Assembly (NCBI GenBank): GCA_002104945.1
Contig: MCFH01000042.1
Location: 186,001-250,000 of the forward strand
Length of the DNA stretch: 64,000 nucleotides
Source: Piromyces finnis
Taxonomy: Eukaryota; Neocallimastigomycota; Neocallimastigomycetes; Neocallimastigales; Neocallimastigaceae
Direction of reading: 5' to 3'
Made by a program: the position numbers and the translations under genes. Within the stretch, counting starts at the first letter, position 1, and each line of letters starts with the position of its first letter. Below, in pieces: positions 11,201-20,742 of the stretch. The notes below the pieces were generated by a model. That model worked only from the letters and a program-made list of their open reading frames with translations, was not told the origin of the DNA and searched no databases.

Positions 11201-12322
11201 AAGTTCACCAAAATAGATGGGGTGGATTACTTTATTGATGGAAGGAATTATCGAAAACTGATCACGGAAACCAATGAAAAGCTGAAATTGATTTTGGAAG
11301 CTCATAACATTGGACATGAAGGATATTATAAAACTTATCAACGTCTGAGAAAAAGCTATTATTGGAACGACATGGTTAATGATATTCGAAGAGTTGTAGC
11401 CAAATGTGAAAAATGCCAACTTAATCGCCCTCAACCATATCCAGAACCTACGGAAAATCTTCCAACTGAGGTTGAAGCTCCTTTCACTCATCTGGGTTTA
11501 GATATCATTGGTCCATTGGTAAAAACTCGTAACAATAACCAATATATTATAGTTGCAGTGGATCATTTCACAAAATGGGTCGAAGCAGAACCCACCGAAA
11601 ATATCACTTCAAAGGATGTCATAAAATTTTTAATCAATGTTTTCTCTCGGCATGGAGTACCACAAGTCATTACAACCGATAACGGTGTCCAATTTACCTC
11701 AGATATGACCAAAGTTTTCCTGGACTTATATGATGTCTATGTCAAGTTTGTCTCAACTTATCATCCTGAAAGTAATGGTTTGACTGAAAATAGAAACAAG
11801 GAAATTGGAAAGCTTCTAAGACTGCTTGGAAAAGAAAACAAGGATTGGGATGAAATTTTGCCTTCTGCTCTTTGGGCGCTCAGAACTACTAAAAATACTG
11901 TCACAAACCATTCTAGTTTTGAATTGGTTTATGGAAGAGAAGATCAGCAACCCTTTGATATTGCCGCCAGACCTACTAAGGGTATTAATCAGTCTTCGGA
12001 TGAAATCTTGCTTGAGAAGTTTATTAATCATTACAGGTGGACGTTGGAAGCTTGTGAAAATATTAAAAATGCGAATAAATACTGGGCTACTAGAAGGGAA
12101 GAAAAACAAAGTATGACTAAGGGCAAAAATATCCATATCGGTGATCTAGTATTAGTTAGAAATTTTAATCGAACGAAGTTAGAGCCTTATTTCGTTGGAC
12201 CACTCAAAGTTGTCAAGAAACAATTCAATACTGTTACTTTAGCTGATATATCCACTGGAATTCAGATGAACCGAAATGTTCATCTTAAGAATATTGTAAA
12301 GTTTAACTCTGCTTTTGCGTAA
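8264..12322 (+). CDS. pol: Pol of element A (PR-RT-RNase H-IN)
   Basis: Open frame from 8264; the first ATG is at 8336 (1328 residues from there). Numbered from that ATG: charged N-terminal region 1-200; protease D-S-C at 305-307 (DSC replaces DSG); RT with FIDD near 656; RNase H with RTDAS near 803, TDHKP and ADALSR; integrase zinc motif H-H-C-C near 990-1030; catalytic D (about 1056), D (TTDNGVQF, about 1115) and E (NGLTENRN, about 1151); a GPL variant of the GPY/F motif near the end. No chromodomain. It lies -1 relative to gag and is probably made as Gag-Pol, though independent initiation at 8336 is possible. Confidence 0.95.
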   Translation, partial: SFKSLSGRRSTPIVNKIASAQYQSMPSEETTSQSDWSKEEYDEEIESDFEDTDINEQFFVCANKRKLDKISKEQDDNKEKRLHKNLKNDPRPILTPALRKRKAQELENIPIDVSPKQLHPSIIAQPNIREQKLKERKLRDKERASSSEQKEEEKNELASSNEDPIIIDYDEEEMLSAITDKKGAKVVEKDNTSESTKSTSNSTLNKLMKEQKKEKLAESKVKKTARNIQMIADTEEYNVVKDLNETKCNITFGQLLNSAPKLRTQVSQGLKLEKNNTKIVGALENFNATSVLVNNVDHSYVSKSKEVSEEDIAMVDATVDGVPGKLLVDSCSNLSIITKKYLDKLPHQYESIGLSCGRIRLATKNDDYSEGIIIRVPVQINDLTITADFRVVDKEDPFYDMLINLKTQMDNNLFIHPLRYSLCRFNSNGFIENIAPINNKYDDEEKIMCMIRRVGDEDFKSDLKNIEGLPPSEYIHNKNFTETLNEKYREQIVRILEENIEIIATSSEELTPSNLTPHKINLKPGAKPIKQRSYRLAKFKSDILKEELSKLINKKLIEPSYSEWSSPVVLVPKHNGKWRMCVDYRRVNDLSEKDAYSIPFIDEIFDSLHGATIFTTMDLYSGYHQILMDEESVELTSFTTKFGNYQFKVMPFGLTGAPATFQREMNRILFPLIGKCVYNFIDDILIYSKSIEEHIEHINQVLAIFRENKLKINIEKCHFMQTEVDVLGHRLTTEGLKPLDNKIQAIKNWKPPSNIHELRSFLGSIGYYRDFIPNYAKLTAPLCKLLRKGVPFKWCNEQQESFIILKEKLINAPILKFPDFEKEFIIRTDASYEGIGGVLLQKEGTDIEHPIHYISRSLTKAEKNYGITDLEGTALFYCITKLKPYIMGSPFKTIVYTDHKPLIGLFKNKEPNNARQTRWCLTASMLGVDIRYEQGKKNVVADALSRMRNDKDKEVLATKINKGIEETMLSKVIKEFVEEKFTKIDGVDYFIDGRNYRKLITETNEKLKLILEAHNIGHEGYYKTYQRLRKSYYWNDMVNDIRRVVAKCEKCQLNRPQPYPEPTENLPTEVEAPFTHLGLDIIGPLVKTRNNNQYIIVAVDHFTKWVEAEPTENITSKDVIKFLINVFSRHGVPQVITTDNGVQFTSDMTKVFLDLYDVYVKFVSTYHPESNGLTENRNKEIGKLLRLLGKENKDWDEILPSALWALRTTKNTVTNHSSFELVYGREDQQPFDIAARPTKGINQSSDEILLEKFINHYRWTLEACENIKNANKYWATRREEKQSMTKGKNIHIGDLVLVRNFNRTKLEPYFVGPLKVVKKQFNTVTLADISTGIQMNRNVHLKNIVKFNSAFA
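8267..8300 (+). promoter_or_regulatory. -1 ribosomal frameshift signal of A
   Basis: Slippery heptamer T TTA AAT (8267-8273) in the gag frame is followed by a 7-nt spacer and the hairpin TGGGAG (8281-8286), 8-nt loop, CTCCCA (8295-8300). A -1 slip gives exactly the pol frame, open from 8264. The same layout occurs in BC and D. Confidence 0.75.
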
Positions 12323-12345
12323 GCAAGAGTCTTCGTGGGGGCACT

Positions 12346-13056
12346 TGTTAAGGAACCAACAAATAATGTTATTCTTGTCATAATTAATGATTATGACCTA
12401 ATCCATTCATTATTGTTCCTAAATGTATGAAAACTTTACAATATTCTTATTTGTAAATTAATGTATACACTTAAATTATATTTAAAATTATTAATAATTA
12501 TTTTTTATTGAACTTAAATTTTATTTTATTAAACTTAAAAATTAATTTAGTAATAATAATATATTGAAAATTATAGTTTATTGAACTTTTAGTTTAATTT
12601 ATCAAGTTAATGAATTTTTATTAATTAAAATTATGAATAATATTTCTGTAAAATAGTAAAATTCTTTAGTTAAATATATTTAAAGTAAACTTTTAATGTA
12701 TGTTAATCAATTTAATAATATGTATAAATATTTATTATAATAGTAATGTAATTTTATTATTCATTTAAAAGTAATTTAAATACTAAAATTAATGTAAATA
12801 ATTAAAGACTAATTCTTTTAATTAACACTACTTAATTTTTTACAAAAAGTATAAAAAGGTGTATATTATAAGAATTAGAGAATATACAGATATTTTTATT
12901 TTTATTCTTATTTTATTTTATAATTTTATATTAATATCTTAATAAAACAATTTTATTAATAAAACAATTTTTCTTATTTCATTTTAATATTATTTTTGAG
13001 TATTAATAAATTTATTAATATTTTATAAATAAAAGTAAATTCCTCGAACCGTAACA
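12346..13056 (+). repeat. 3' LTR of element A
   Basis: 711 bp, preceded by the polypurine tract GTGGGGGCACT at about 12335-12345. It appears identical to the 5' LTR. Confidence 0.92.
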
Positions 13057-13060
13057 ATTC

Positions 13061-13926
13061 TGTAATAATTCCATTATAAATTATTATATAATAGAATTAT
13101 TAACTACAATTTATTGATAAATTGAGAATAAAAAGAAAATAAATATTAATACTTATCTTTAAGTTCGAGTTTATTATAAGAGTAAAAATAATTTTACACT
13201 TTAATAAGTTAATATGTTTTATTATAACTAAGTTAAGTAAAATAAAATTAAAAACGCTTTTATTATTATAATTTGTTTCTTATAATAATAACTCTTGATT
13301 TCTTAGAAGGGAATCAAGAGTCTTTATTTATATTATTTAATAAATTTAAAGTTTAAATTAAAATTTTATCTAATCTTAACAAAATAATTTTTTGTTTAGG
13401 AAAAGATTAGAAGAAAAACCTAAACAAAGTTCGATCAACATTCTATACATATTGATCATCGTATATTTTAAGTAAAACCAATTATTTTAGAAATTGGAAA
13501 AAACCTTAAAATATCGATTCCTAAACAATGAATAATTATTTTAAAGTAATTAATTAAATAAATAATTAAATATATTTGATAAAAATATAAAGTTAAATAA
13601 AAGTAATTAATTAAATTAATTAATTAAATGAATAAATATAATTAATAAAAATATAAAGTTAAATAAAAGTAATTAATTAAATTAATTAGTTAAATGCATA
13701 AATATAATTAATAAAAATATTAAATAAAATATTAATGAATAATATAATTAAATGGTTAAATGTAATTTAAGATATTAAAATTAAGTGAAAATAAATAATT
13801 AAAATAAATTTAAATGAGAATAATTATTTAAATAGACTAATATTATTAACATTAATTAATGATTAATAATTAATGATTTTAACTAAGAAATATTAATTAT
13901 GTATCAAATAATTATTATTTCTTACA
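13061..13926 (-). repeat. Solo LTR alpha (E-related family)
   Basis: 866 bp, TGTAATAATT...TTTCTTACA, TSD CATTC at 5132-5136 (left copy, now separated by A) and 13927-13931. It shares with the E LTRs the self-primer motif ATAATAACTCTT (13285-13296) and a chain of hairpins (13291-13512). Diverged from E. Confidence 0.8.
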
Positions 13927-13932
13927 CATTCA

Positions 13933-14873
13933 TGTAGTAATTTCTTATTATTGTTTACAGAAATTACTATCTACAATAATATTAACGAATAATATTGTAG
14001 TATTATTATGCGGAAATAAGAAGTATTGAACAAATTAGAATAGAAAATAGAAAGTAAAAATAAAACTTATCGAGTTTATTATAAAGATTTATAATAAACA
14101 ACCAAACACAAAGAGTCAAATGGGTCGTAAGTTTTTTTATTTAAATTACTGATTTATTAGAAGGATATTTTATTTAATTAAAAAGAAAAATGTATTTATG
14201 TTATTTATTATAACGTATTCCTTTATAATAATAACTCTTGAATTTCTAAGGAATTTCAAGAGTGTTTTATTTATAATTTTATTAAAAAATAAGGTTAAAT
14301 AAACGGGTTCTAATCTTAACAAATAAAATGTTTAGGAAAAGACTAGAAGAAAAACCTAAACATGATTTTCGATCAATATTCTAGTCATATTGATCTTCGT
14401 GTAATTTTAAGTAAAACCGAATGCTTCTTTAAAGCGAAATCGGGAAAACCTTAAAATTCCGATTCCTATTTTATCCGTGCTTAATACAATACATAAAATA
14501 TAATTAATACATAATTTAAAACAATAAGTGTAATGAATATAGTTAGTCAAAATTAAATGTATAAGATAAATAATAAGTAAGTAAATTATTTATATTAATT
14601 AAATGTACATAAAAATTAATAATTAAATAAATTTATAAAGTTAATTAAATATATAAGAATATAGCAAGTAAATAAATTTTATATTTTATATAAGTGTATA
14701 TAAAATTAATATTTTAAGTAAATCATAAGTATTAACTAAATGAATGAAATATTAAATAATTTAATAAATTATTAGTAATAGTTGAATGTATAGAAAATAA
14801 TAATTTAAATAAATTTGTATTAAATAATAAGAAATAATAATTATTCAATTATGAATAATTAATATTTCTTACA
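13933..14873 (-). repeat. Solo LTR beta (E-related family)
   Basis: 941 bp, TGTAGTAATT...TTTCTTACA, TSD ATTCA at 13928-13932 and 14874-14878. Carries ATAATAACTCTT at 14228-14239 and the same hairpin series. Its target overlaps those of alpha and A. Confidence 0.8.
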
Positions 14874-14878
14874 ATTCA

Positions 14879-15532
14879 TTGTGTAGTAATTTGATATAAG
14901 GCAAACTTAAATGATTATAAAAACAACAATAATTATTAATGAAGAAATAAAATTATATAAGTAAGTTCTAATTAACAATTTAATATTAAACTTAAAAACA
15001 AATTTATAATAAATAAATAAATAAGATAAAATTAAATGTAGAAATAAATTAATAAATATTAAAATAATAATTCAAAACAAAGTTAAATTTAGTTATAATT
15101 AATTAGTATTTAAGTAAAAAATAAATAAATAAACAAATAATTATTTTTAAAATTCCGATATTATTAACATGTAAATAAACTATAATGTAATTAATAATTA
15201 GATATTTATAATTAAATATTTGTTTATAACAAAACATAATTAAAGAAGATAAATTAAAGTTTATATTAATAGAAAAATATAAATAATCTTTTAATTCCTT
15301 TATTTAAACATTATTATTAGTATAGTTAATAATCATAAACACATTATTTTTTAATAAAATTTAACTAATAAAATAGTTATTAATAAAACATTTTATTTTT
15401 TTTATAGATTTTGTGTTTTAATAAAACAAATTATTTATTTTTTTTTTTTGTTACAAATTATTATCACTTTTAATAACTTCAAGTTATTAAATTAAGATAA
15501 TAATAAGTTATTATATAAGAAATATATAACAT
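14879..15532. other. Non-coding middle part of Z'
   Basis: AT-rich segment between solo LTR beta and element E. No ORF, tRNA or clear repeat is seen. It is assigned to Z' because removing alpha and beta joins it to the sequence ending at 5136. Confidence 0.5.
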
Positions 15533-16389
15533 TGTAACAAATTATATTGTAATGTATATAATAAATAGTACAATATAATTACTTATTGATAACTCAATAT
15601 TAGAATTTAATATTAAATTATATGTATATAGAAAGAAAAAAATAATGAAAAAATTAAATATAGAATTAAGATTAGAACTTAGCGAGTTTATTATAAGGAT
15701 TTATAATAAACAACAAAAACACAAATGGGAAGGAGGATAAGAGTGAGATGTATTAAAATTATGTTTTAATAATATGTTTTTTTATTAAAATAGAATTATT
15801 TGTTATTTATTATAATTAATTTTTCTTATAATAATAACTCTTGAATTTCTAAAGAATTTCAAGAGTGTCTTATTTATATTTTTATTAGAAATTAAGGTTA
15901 AATAAATGGGTTCTAATCTTAACAAATTAAATGTTTAGGAAAAGACTAGAAGAAAAACCTAAACAAGTTTTCGACCAATATTCTAATCATATTAGTCATC
16001 GTGTAAATTTTAAGTAAAACCAATTATAATAATCGGGAAAACCTTAAAATACCGATTTCCTAAAGTAAATCCGTGTTTAGATATAATATGTAAATTAATT
16101 AGTAATACACAATTAAATTACAGGATTCTTATATATAAATATTATTTAAAAATCAAATGTATAAAATATTATTTAACTAAATAAATTAAATAAGTAAATT
16201 AAGTGCATAAAATATTATTTAACTAAATAAATTAAATAAATAAATTAAGTGCATAAAATATTATTTAACTAAATAAATTAAATAAATAAATTAAGTGTAT
16301 AAAATATTATGTAACTAAATAAATAAATAAATTATTAAACTAATAAGAAATATTAATTATTTAGATTGAAATAATTATTATTTCTTACA
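15533..16389 (-). repeat. 3' LTR of E
   Basis: 857 bp, TGTAAC...CTTACA on the plus strand. Contains the hairpin domain 15831-16050 and three full 45-bp units (about 16159-16293). Confidence 0.87.
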
Positions 16390-19234
16390 TTGCCCCTTTT
16401 ATATCTGGTTCCTTCAAATCGTCGTTTCTATTTATATATGGCTCTAATTGGGATATATGAAATACCGGATGTAAGTGTAAGTTTTCTGGTAATTCCAAGC
16501 GGTAGTTCATTCTTTCCCTCTTCTCCAAAATACGAAATGGTCCAAGATATTGAGTGGAAAGTTTCTTAGAAGGTTCGTTAGAAAAATAATGTCTTCTCAA
16601 CATTACTAAATCATTAATTTGTAAAGAGGGTCCAACGGATTTTTTTCTATCACCAAATTTTTTGAAATCCTCTTTAGCTTTTATAAGGTGTTGTCGAAGT
16701 GCGTCAAAATGAGAGGCCCAATTTCTTGTTAGTACAGAAGCATTATCCTTTAGGAGAATCGGAGGGGAATCAATAGTGCAATTGGGATGGAATCCATAAT
16801 TAGCGTGAAATGGTGTTTGATTAATTGATCTATTAATAGAGTTGTTATATGCCATTTCACAGAGAGGGAGATAGTAGCACCATTCATTTTGGGATGAAGA
16901 ACAATAACATCTAAGATACTGTTCGATGACAGCATTCGCTCTCTCAATTTGTCCATTGGATTGTTGATGGAAAGCGGTAGCAAGACTTGGTTTAGCATGA
17001 ATAGCGGAGCATAAAGAAGTCCAAAATTGAGATGAAAATTGAGAGCCATGGTCAGAAACTATTACTTTAGGAAATCCATGATATCTGAACACTTGGGACA
17101 ATAGGAGTTTAGCAGTGAGGTCAGCAGAGGGGACGTCTGCACAAGGCACTAGATGAACCATCTTTGTTAGATGATCAGCAGCAACCATGATGCATGTACA
17201 ATCTTTAGATGGAGGCAAAGAGACAATAAAATCAACGCCAATAACTTCCCAGGGTTTTGTAGGAATAGGAAGAGGTAATAATTTACCATAAGGCTTATGT
17301 CTACGAATCTTACCTCTACTGCAGACATCATCACACGAAAGAACATAATTTGAGATATCTTTCTTCATATTAGGCCACCAGTAGGATCTTTTGAGTTTTT
17401 CAAAAGTCCTATCTACCCCCTGATGGCCACTAGTTGGAGCATCATGGAAGGATTTAAGTAATCTTACCTTGAGCGAAGATGGAACGATGATGCGTTTTTG
17501 GAAATGTAAAACACCATCAATAAGACTAAATAATGAACTATTAATGTTTCCGGAGCTCGATTTAATTTTATTTAAAGTATTTCGACAAAATTTGTCGCCT
17601 TTTTGAGCACTGATAAGGTTGTCAATATTATCATTCATTGAGCAACAAAATACATCATTATTATTAAATATCGTTACAGGTTTCATATTAGTGTTTTTTT
17701 TATAGTCTGGTCGTCTTGATAACGCGTCGGGTTTCCCACTTTTTGAACCTGGCCTGAATGCAATTCTAAAATCAAATTTAGAAAGAAAAAGGCTCCAGCG
17801 TATCTGCCTTTGGTTTAGATGCTGAGGCTTCTTAAGATATAACAGATTTTTGTGATCTGTAATTATCTGAACGGGGTACTTAGCACCTTCCAGATGGTGT
17901 CTCCAGGTATCGAAAGCAGTTATAATTGCCAAAAGTTCTTTATCGTATATAGTATAATTAGTTTCGGCATTGTTAAGTGATCTGGAGTGGAAGGCAACTG
18001 GATGTAATAAATTATCAAGATCGCTGATTTGGGAGAGAACACAACCAACAGCAAAATCGCTTGCGTCGGTTTCGACAATATACTCTTTTTCCGGATCAGG
18101 AAAGATTAATATTTCTCCGACTCTAAATGCGTCCTTTAATTTATTAAAAGAGTTTTCAGCACAGTCATCCCAAATAAATTCATTACCCTTTTTTAGCAAT
18201 TTACGCAAAGGTTCCATGTAAGAAGCGAAATCTTTGATGAATTTTCTGTAGAAATTACAAAGACCAAGAAAGCTTTGTAATTCCTTAATATTTTTTGGTA
18301 TCGGCCAGTCTAATACTGACTTAACCTTATTCTTATCCATAGACAAACCCTTAGTAGAAACAGTAAAACCTAAGAATGTAGTTTCAGAAACATGAAAGTC
18401 ACATTTCTCCAACTTAACGTATAATCCATTATCCAGGAGTAATTTAAGAACTATCCGAACGTGATTTATATGCTCTTGGAGGGAACAAGAGTAGATGATG
18501 ATATCATCAAGATATACTTGCACAAAGGATCCTATGGTGTTGTTAAGGGTATCTTGGACAAAACGTTGAAATACAGATGGAGCATTTCTTAATCCAAAAG
18601 GCATCACCAGATATTCGAAATGCCCTAACGGTGTCCTGAAAGCAGTGAGATATTCGTGACCTTCTTTAACCCTTACCAAATTGTATGCAGATCTGAGGTC
18701 TAAGCGGGTATAAATATTAGCGCCTTTAAAAGATTCAATTAGATCATTGATTCTTGGGATCGGGTAGCTATTACGAATGGTGATGGCATTCAGACGTCTG
18801 TAATCAACACACAATCTAAGGGTTCCATCGTGTTTCTTAACAAAGAGAACTGGGGCTCCAGCAGGCGATTTGGATTTTCTAATGAAGTTCTTTTTTAAAT
18901 TATCTTTAATATACTCCTTTAACGTGTTCATTTCGGGTACAGCGAGGGAGTATATTGGTCCAAAATATAATTGACCACCAGGGATAAGGTCTATAGAAAT
19001 ATCATATTCCCGGTGAGGTGGTAGTTTCTCGGCTTCTTTCTTTTCAAAAACTGATTTAAGGTCAGAGTAATACTGGCTAATTATCACATACTTAGTCTGA
19101 TCATTGTTATTTGTTTCTTCACCAATAGGCATAGCTGCGCAAAAGTCTGTATCAAGAAGATCATCCTCAGAGATCATATCAGGAATAATAGAATCGAGAT
19201 TATTTTTCTTATTTGCTTCCTTATCTTCTACCAT
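16385..19234 (-). CDS. pol: Pol of element E (RT-RNase H-IN)
   Basis: 949 residues from the ATG at 19234. RT has YLDD near residue 241. RNase H has VETDAS and TDHKNLLY. The integrase zinc motif ends CDDVC, one residue longer than the usual CxxC. The DDE residues are in GVDFIV, VSDHGSQF and NGQIERAN. It ends with a canonical GPF/HISQLEPY module; no chromodomain is seen. The frame is -1 relative to the upstream gag-protease frame and open back to about 19318, so -1 frameshifting is likely, but no canonical heptamer is visible in the overlap. The ATG overlaps the upstream stop (ATGGTAG, 19228-19234). Its own stop codon lies in the 3' LTR. Confidence 0.93.
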   Translation of the reverse strand: MVEDKEANKKNNLDSIIPDMISEDDLLDTDFCAAMPIGEETNNNDQTKYVIISQYYSDLKSVFEKKEAEKLPPHREYDISIDLIPGGQLYFGPIYSLAVPEMNTLKEYIKDNLKKNFIRKSKSPAGAPVLFVKKHDGTLRLCVDYRRLNAITIRNSYPIPRINDLIESFKGANIYTRLDLRSAYNLVRVKEGHEYLTAFRTPLGHFEYLVMPFGLRNAPSVFQRFVQDTLNNTIGSFVQVYLDDIIIYSCSLQEHINHVRIVLKLLLDNGLYVKLEKCDFHVSETTFLGFTVSTKGLSMDKNKVKSVLDWPIPKNIKELQSFLGLCNFYRKFIKDFASYMEPLRKLLKKGNEFIWDDCAENSFNKLKDAFRVGEILIFPDPEKEYIVETDASDFAVGCVLSQISDLDNLLHPVAFHSRSLNNAETNYTIYDKELLAIITAFDTWRHHLEGAKYPVQIITDHKNLLYLKKPQHLNQRQIRWSLFLSKFDFRIAFRPGSKSGKPDALSRRPDYKKNTNMKPVTIFNNNDVFCCSMNDNIDNLISAQKGDKFCRNTLNKIKSSSGNINSSLFSLIDGVLHFQKRIIVPSSLKVRLLKSFHDAPTSGHQGVDRTFEKLKRSYWWPNMKKDISNYVLSCDDVCSRGKIRRHKPYGKLLPLPIPTKPWEVIGVDFIVSLPPSKDCTCIMVAADHLTKMVHLVPCADVPSADLTAKLLLSQVFRYHGFPKVIVSDHGSQFSSQFWTSLCSAIHAKPSLATAFHQQSNGQIERANAVIEQYLRCYCSSSQNEWCYYLPLCEMAYNNSINRSINQTPFHANYGFHPNCTIDSPPILLKDNASVLTRNWASHFDALRQHLIKAKEDFKKFGDRKKSVGPSLQINDLVMLRRHYFSNEPSKKLSTQYLGPFRILEKRERMNYRLELPENLHLHPVFHISQLEPYINRNDDLKEPDIKGAM

Positions 19235-20468
19235 GGAAGCAGTAATATTATCGTATTGTCTAAAAATTTTGTTCTTTTTTGAGGACAGTGAGACCCACAG
19301 AAACTACCGATGAAGTAAATTTTATTGGTTTTATAATTGATGAAGGGGTTGTGTAAGGATAACCAATCCCTTCCGAGAATTCCATTAATACCTTGAAGAG
19401 AGAGGTCAGCAATGCAAAACTCAAAAGTCTCTGAATGGTCCATTATCTTCAACTTCAGAGGTTTGGTAGTTTGCTTTATTGTCATACTCTTTCCGTTTGG
19501 AAGTTGAATGTTTATGGGAGAGGAGAGTCCAGAAGTTTGAATTTTGGTATTGTTAGCAAAGTTCTTACATATAAAACTTCTTGCAGAACCTGAATCTATT
19601 AGTAAATTTACCTTTACGTTTTTTCCATTTACAAATAGGTAAAATGATGTAGTAATGGATGTCTTCCCATTCGGAGTATAATTTGCAGAGAGTATGTCAT
19701 TTTTGAATTTATTTTTCATTTGATGAAAGTGCTTTGAGTGTTTTTCTATTTTGTTTAGTTCTTTTCTCCTTTTAAAATAGGATTTGCTATCTCTAGAATT
19801 TCTGTTCTTTTCCCTTAGACAATTTTCTAAATAACATTTCTTATCTAATCCTATGATTATGTTAGTTGCATCAAATAATGAATTGGGTTTTTCTAACTTA
19901 TCAAATTCGTCACGAACACGATTATCAAGACCTTTTCCAATTATATCAATTAGTACTTCATCAGGCCATCCTAGACGTCCAGCCAACCTTCGAAATTCGA
20001 TAGTGTATTCAACAACACTACCTAACTGGAGTTGCTTAAGTTTCCACAGCTTTTCCATTATCACATATTTCTGCTTCCTTTCACTTCCAACATCGAAATT
20101 ATCCAGTAGAAGATTCTTAAATTGATCATAGCTTATTTTCTTAATAGTTCCATCTATTAAGAGGGAGAGTCCCCATTTTCTTGCATTTCCAGACAATTTA
20201 TTGATTACAAAAGAGGTTCTTGATTCTTCATTTCTAAAGGATTCTGGATGTTCCTTAAAAAATTCTTCACTTTGAATTAAAGTTTCAAGTATATTTGCTG
20301 GATTTTTTGTTTCATTCTCTTTAGAAAGGATGCCATTAGGGGAAAAAAAGCAGGAATGAAATCAGTAATAGCTGTGATAAGCTTGGAAGTTTGGGGATCT
20401 TGTACTCCATTATTTTTTTCATTAATATTTTGACCAATATTTATTTCATTACGTTCGGGGTAGTCCAT
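19228..20468 (-). CDS. gag: Gag-protease of element E (frame shift near 20346)
   Basis: Gag and aspartic protease. The N-terminal part is read from the ATG at 20468; the rest is in the -1 frame (ATG at 20196 lies inside it). After the shift come the Gag-core pattern EHPESFRNEES...SGNARKW, a basic linker, the protease motif LIDSGSARSFI and GILGRDWL. No CCHC knuckle is visible. The shift falls at a T7 run in the sense strand (plus-strand A7, 20343-20349), in phase as T TTT TTT. It is either a one-base loss or a real -1 site; with the second -1 step into pol it would give a gag/pro/pol series. Confidence 0.8.
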
Positions 20469-20730
20469 ATTATTTTTTCCAATATTATTGAAATAATATA
20501 TTATATATAAAAAAAAAATAGTATTAGTGATGGAAATATATATAAATATATAATTATTTTATTTTATTTTATTTTTTTTTTTTTAATTGATTGGTTTAAT
20601 ATTTTATTTTATTCTATTTTTTTTTTTTTTATATATATATATCTTGTTTGATTGATTGGTTTTAAAAAAATTTTTTTTTTTTTTTTTTTGATTGGTGTAT
20701 TTTTTTTTTTTTTTTCAATGTTTGTTGGAG
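20469..20730 (-). other. E leader, low complexity
   Basis: Runs of T and TATA-type repeats between the PBS and the gag ATG. No coding seen. Confidence 0.6.
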
Positions 20731-20742
20731 AAGAGTTATTAT
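20731..20742 (-). other. Self-priming site of E
   Basis: Minus strand ATAATAACTCTT directly abuts the 5' LTR. It is the exact complement of AAGAGTTATTAT in the same LTR (minus strand, 21051-21040). No TGG-type tRNA PBS is present. Known Tf1 priming works this way; the assignment here is by inference. Confidence 0.7.

Larger units (their letters stand above)
5137..13056 (+). mobile_element. Element A: full-length Ty3/Gypsy retrotransposon
   Basis: 7920 bp with 711-bp LTRs at both ends (TGTTAAGG...CGTAACA) that look identical, and a 4-bp TSD ATTC at 5133-5136 and 13057-13060. Order: LTR, 7-nt spacer, PBS, 1.5-kb leader, gag, pol, polypurine tract (GTGGGGGCACT), LTR. Pol is one open frame; gag has an early stop shared with A'. 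Matching LTRs point to recent insertion. It sits in the left TSD of solo LTR alpha. Confidence 0.93.

Noticed and set aside
13061-16389. CRISPR-like or satellite array, because of repeated motifs near 13.3, 14.2 and 15.8 kb
   Set aside because: The repeats are full LTRs with TG...CA ends and 5-bp TSDs.
19228-19318. Canonical slippery heptamer at the E protease/pol overlap
   Set aside because: The frames overlap correctly for -1, but none of the in-phase heptamers fits X XXY YYZ; the nearest is A TTT TTA.
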